The translations under genes and the position numbers were made by a program. Of a stretch of DNA of 6,028 nt, positions 5,955-6,028 are shown piece by piece (positions within the stretch are counted from its first letter, which is position 1; every line of letters begins with the position of its first letter). The stretch is taken from contig JASHYS010000173.1 of the NCBI GenBank assembly GCA_030042915.1, forward strand, positions 1 to 6,028, given 5' to 3'. The DNA comes from Acidobacteriaceae bacterium. GTDB lineage: Bacteria; Acidobacteriota; Terriglobia; Terriglobales; Acidobacteriaceae. The notes beneath the pieces were generated by a model. It was not told the origin of the DNA. It worked only from the letters and a program-made list of their open reading frames with translations, and ran no database searches.

Positions 5955-6028
5955 ATGACGCACCCGGAAACTTCCCCGACTTTAAGCCATCGGCGTTATT
6001 TTTTTCAGAAATTCGGCATCACCGAGCG
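5955..6028 (+). CDS. Partial CDS at right edge, possibly TldD-type metallopeptidase N-terminus
   Basis: An ATG at 5955 opens a frame that runs off the window; 24 complete residues are visible, ending in RRYFFQKFGITER. A YFF-x-KFG-(L/I)TER segment close to the start is what I recall from TldD proteins of Acidobacteriota and relatives, where it precedes the first helix. TldD works with PmbA/TldE as a Zn-dependent protease acting on small peptides. With so few residues the family is a guess; that a gene starts here is more likely than its name. A weak GGGA lies 5 nt before the ATG. It is divergent from the polyhistidine mini-gene across a 151-nt gap in which I found no convincing promoter. Confidence 0.5.
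   Translation, partial: MTHPETSPTLSHRRYFFQKFGITE

Overview
The window is a GC-rich, gene-dense bacterial chromosome segment with no rRNA, tRNA, CRISPR array, transposase or phage gene that I can see. The style of the proteins (a RocA/PruA-type P5C dehydrogenase, a TauE/SafE protein with the GIGSG...STTTSNFMIGV second repeat, a YfiT-like DinB protein, a secreted SnoaL-like protein) reminds me of Acidobacteriota, class Terriglobia. That placement is an inference from sequence style, not from a search.

Layout, left to right. A TauE/SafE-type membrane protein is cut by the left edge (1-624, minus). Upstream of it in the same orientation lies a complete L-glutamate gamma-semialdehyde dehydrogenase (699-2291, minus), so the two are probably co-transcribed. 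A 223-nt intergenic region carries a good sigma70-like promoter on the plus strand. It drives a small exported NTF2/SnoaL-fold protein (2515-3033, plus). That gene converges on a large uncharacterised protein (3072-4709, minus) whose C-terminal third contains a PD-(D/E)XK nuclease core. Only 8 nt upstream of it is a YfiT-like DinB metalloprotein (4718-5248, minus), so these two look like an operon.

Upstream of that operon are two tiny minus-strand genes for exported histidine-rich proteins. One is a 62-residue Lys/His-rich protein (5353-5541). The other is a 36-residue protein (5693-5803) whose mature part is almost only histidine, with eleven in a row. The two have near-matching signal peptides and look like a divergent tandem pair. 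At the right edge a plus-strand gene begins at 5955 and runs off the window; its first 24 residues resemble the N-terminus of TldD-type metallopeptidases, but this is tentative.

Working together: the dehydrogenase belongs to proline/arginine catabolism and the TauE-like protein is a putative small-anion exporter; their link is only positional. The mini-proteins suggest metal binding or buffering outside the cytoplasmic membrane. The DinB-nuclease pair is the least explained unit. No complete new system is proven here. The best leads are the polyhistidine exported peptide with its neighbour, and the nuclease-domain protein with its unrecognised N-terminal two thirds.
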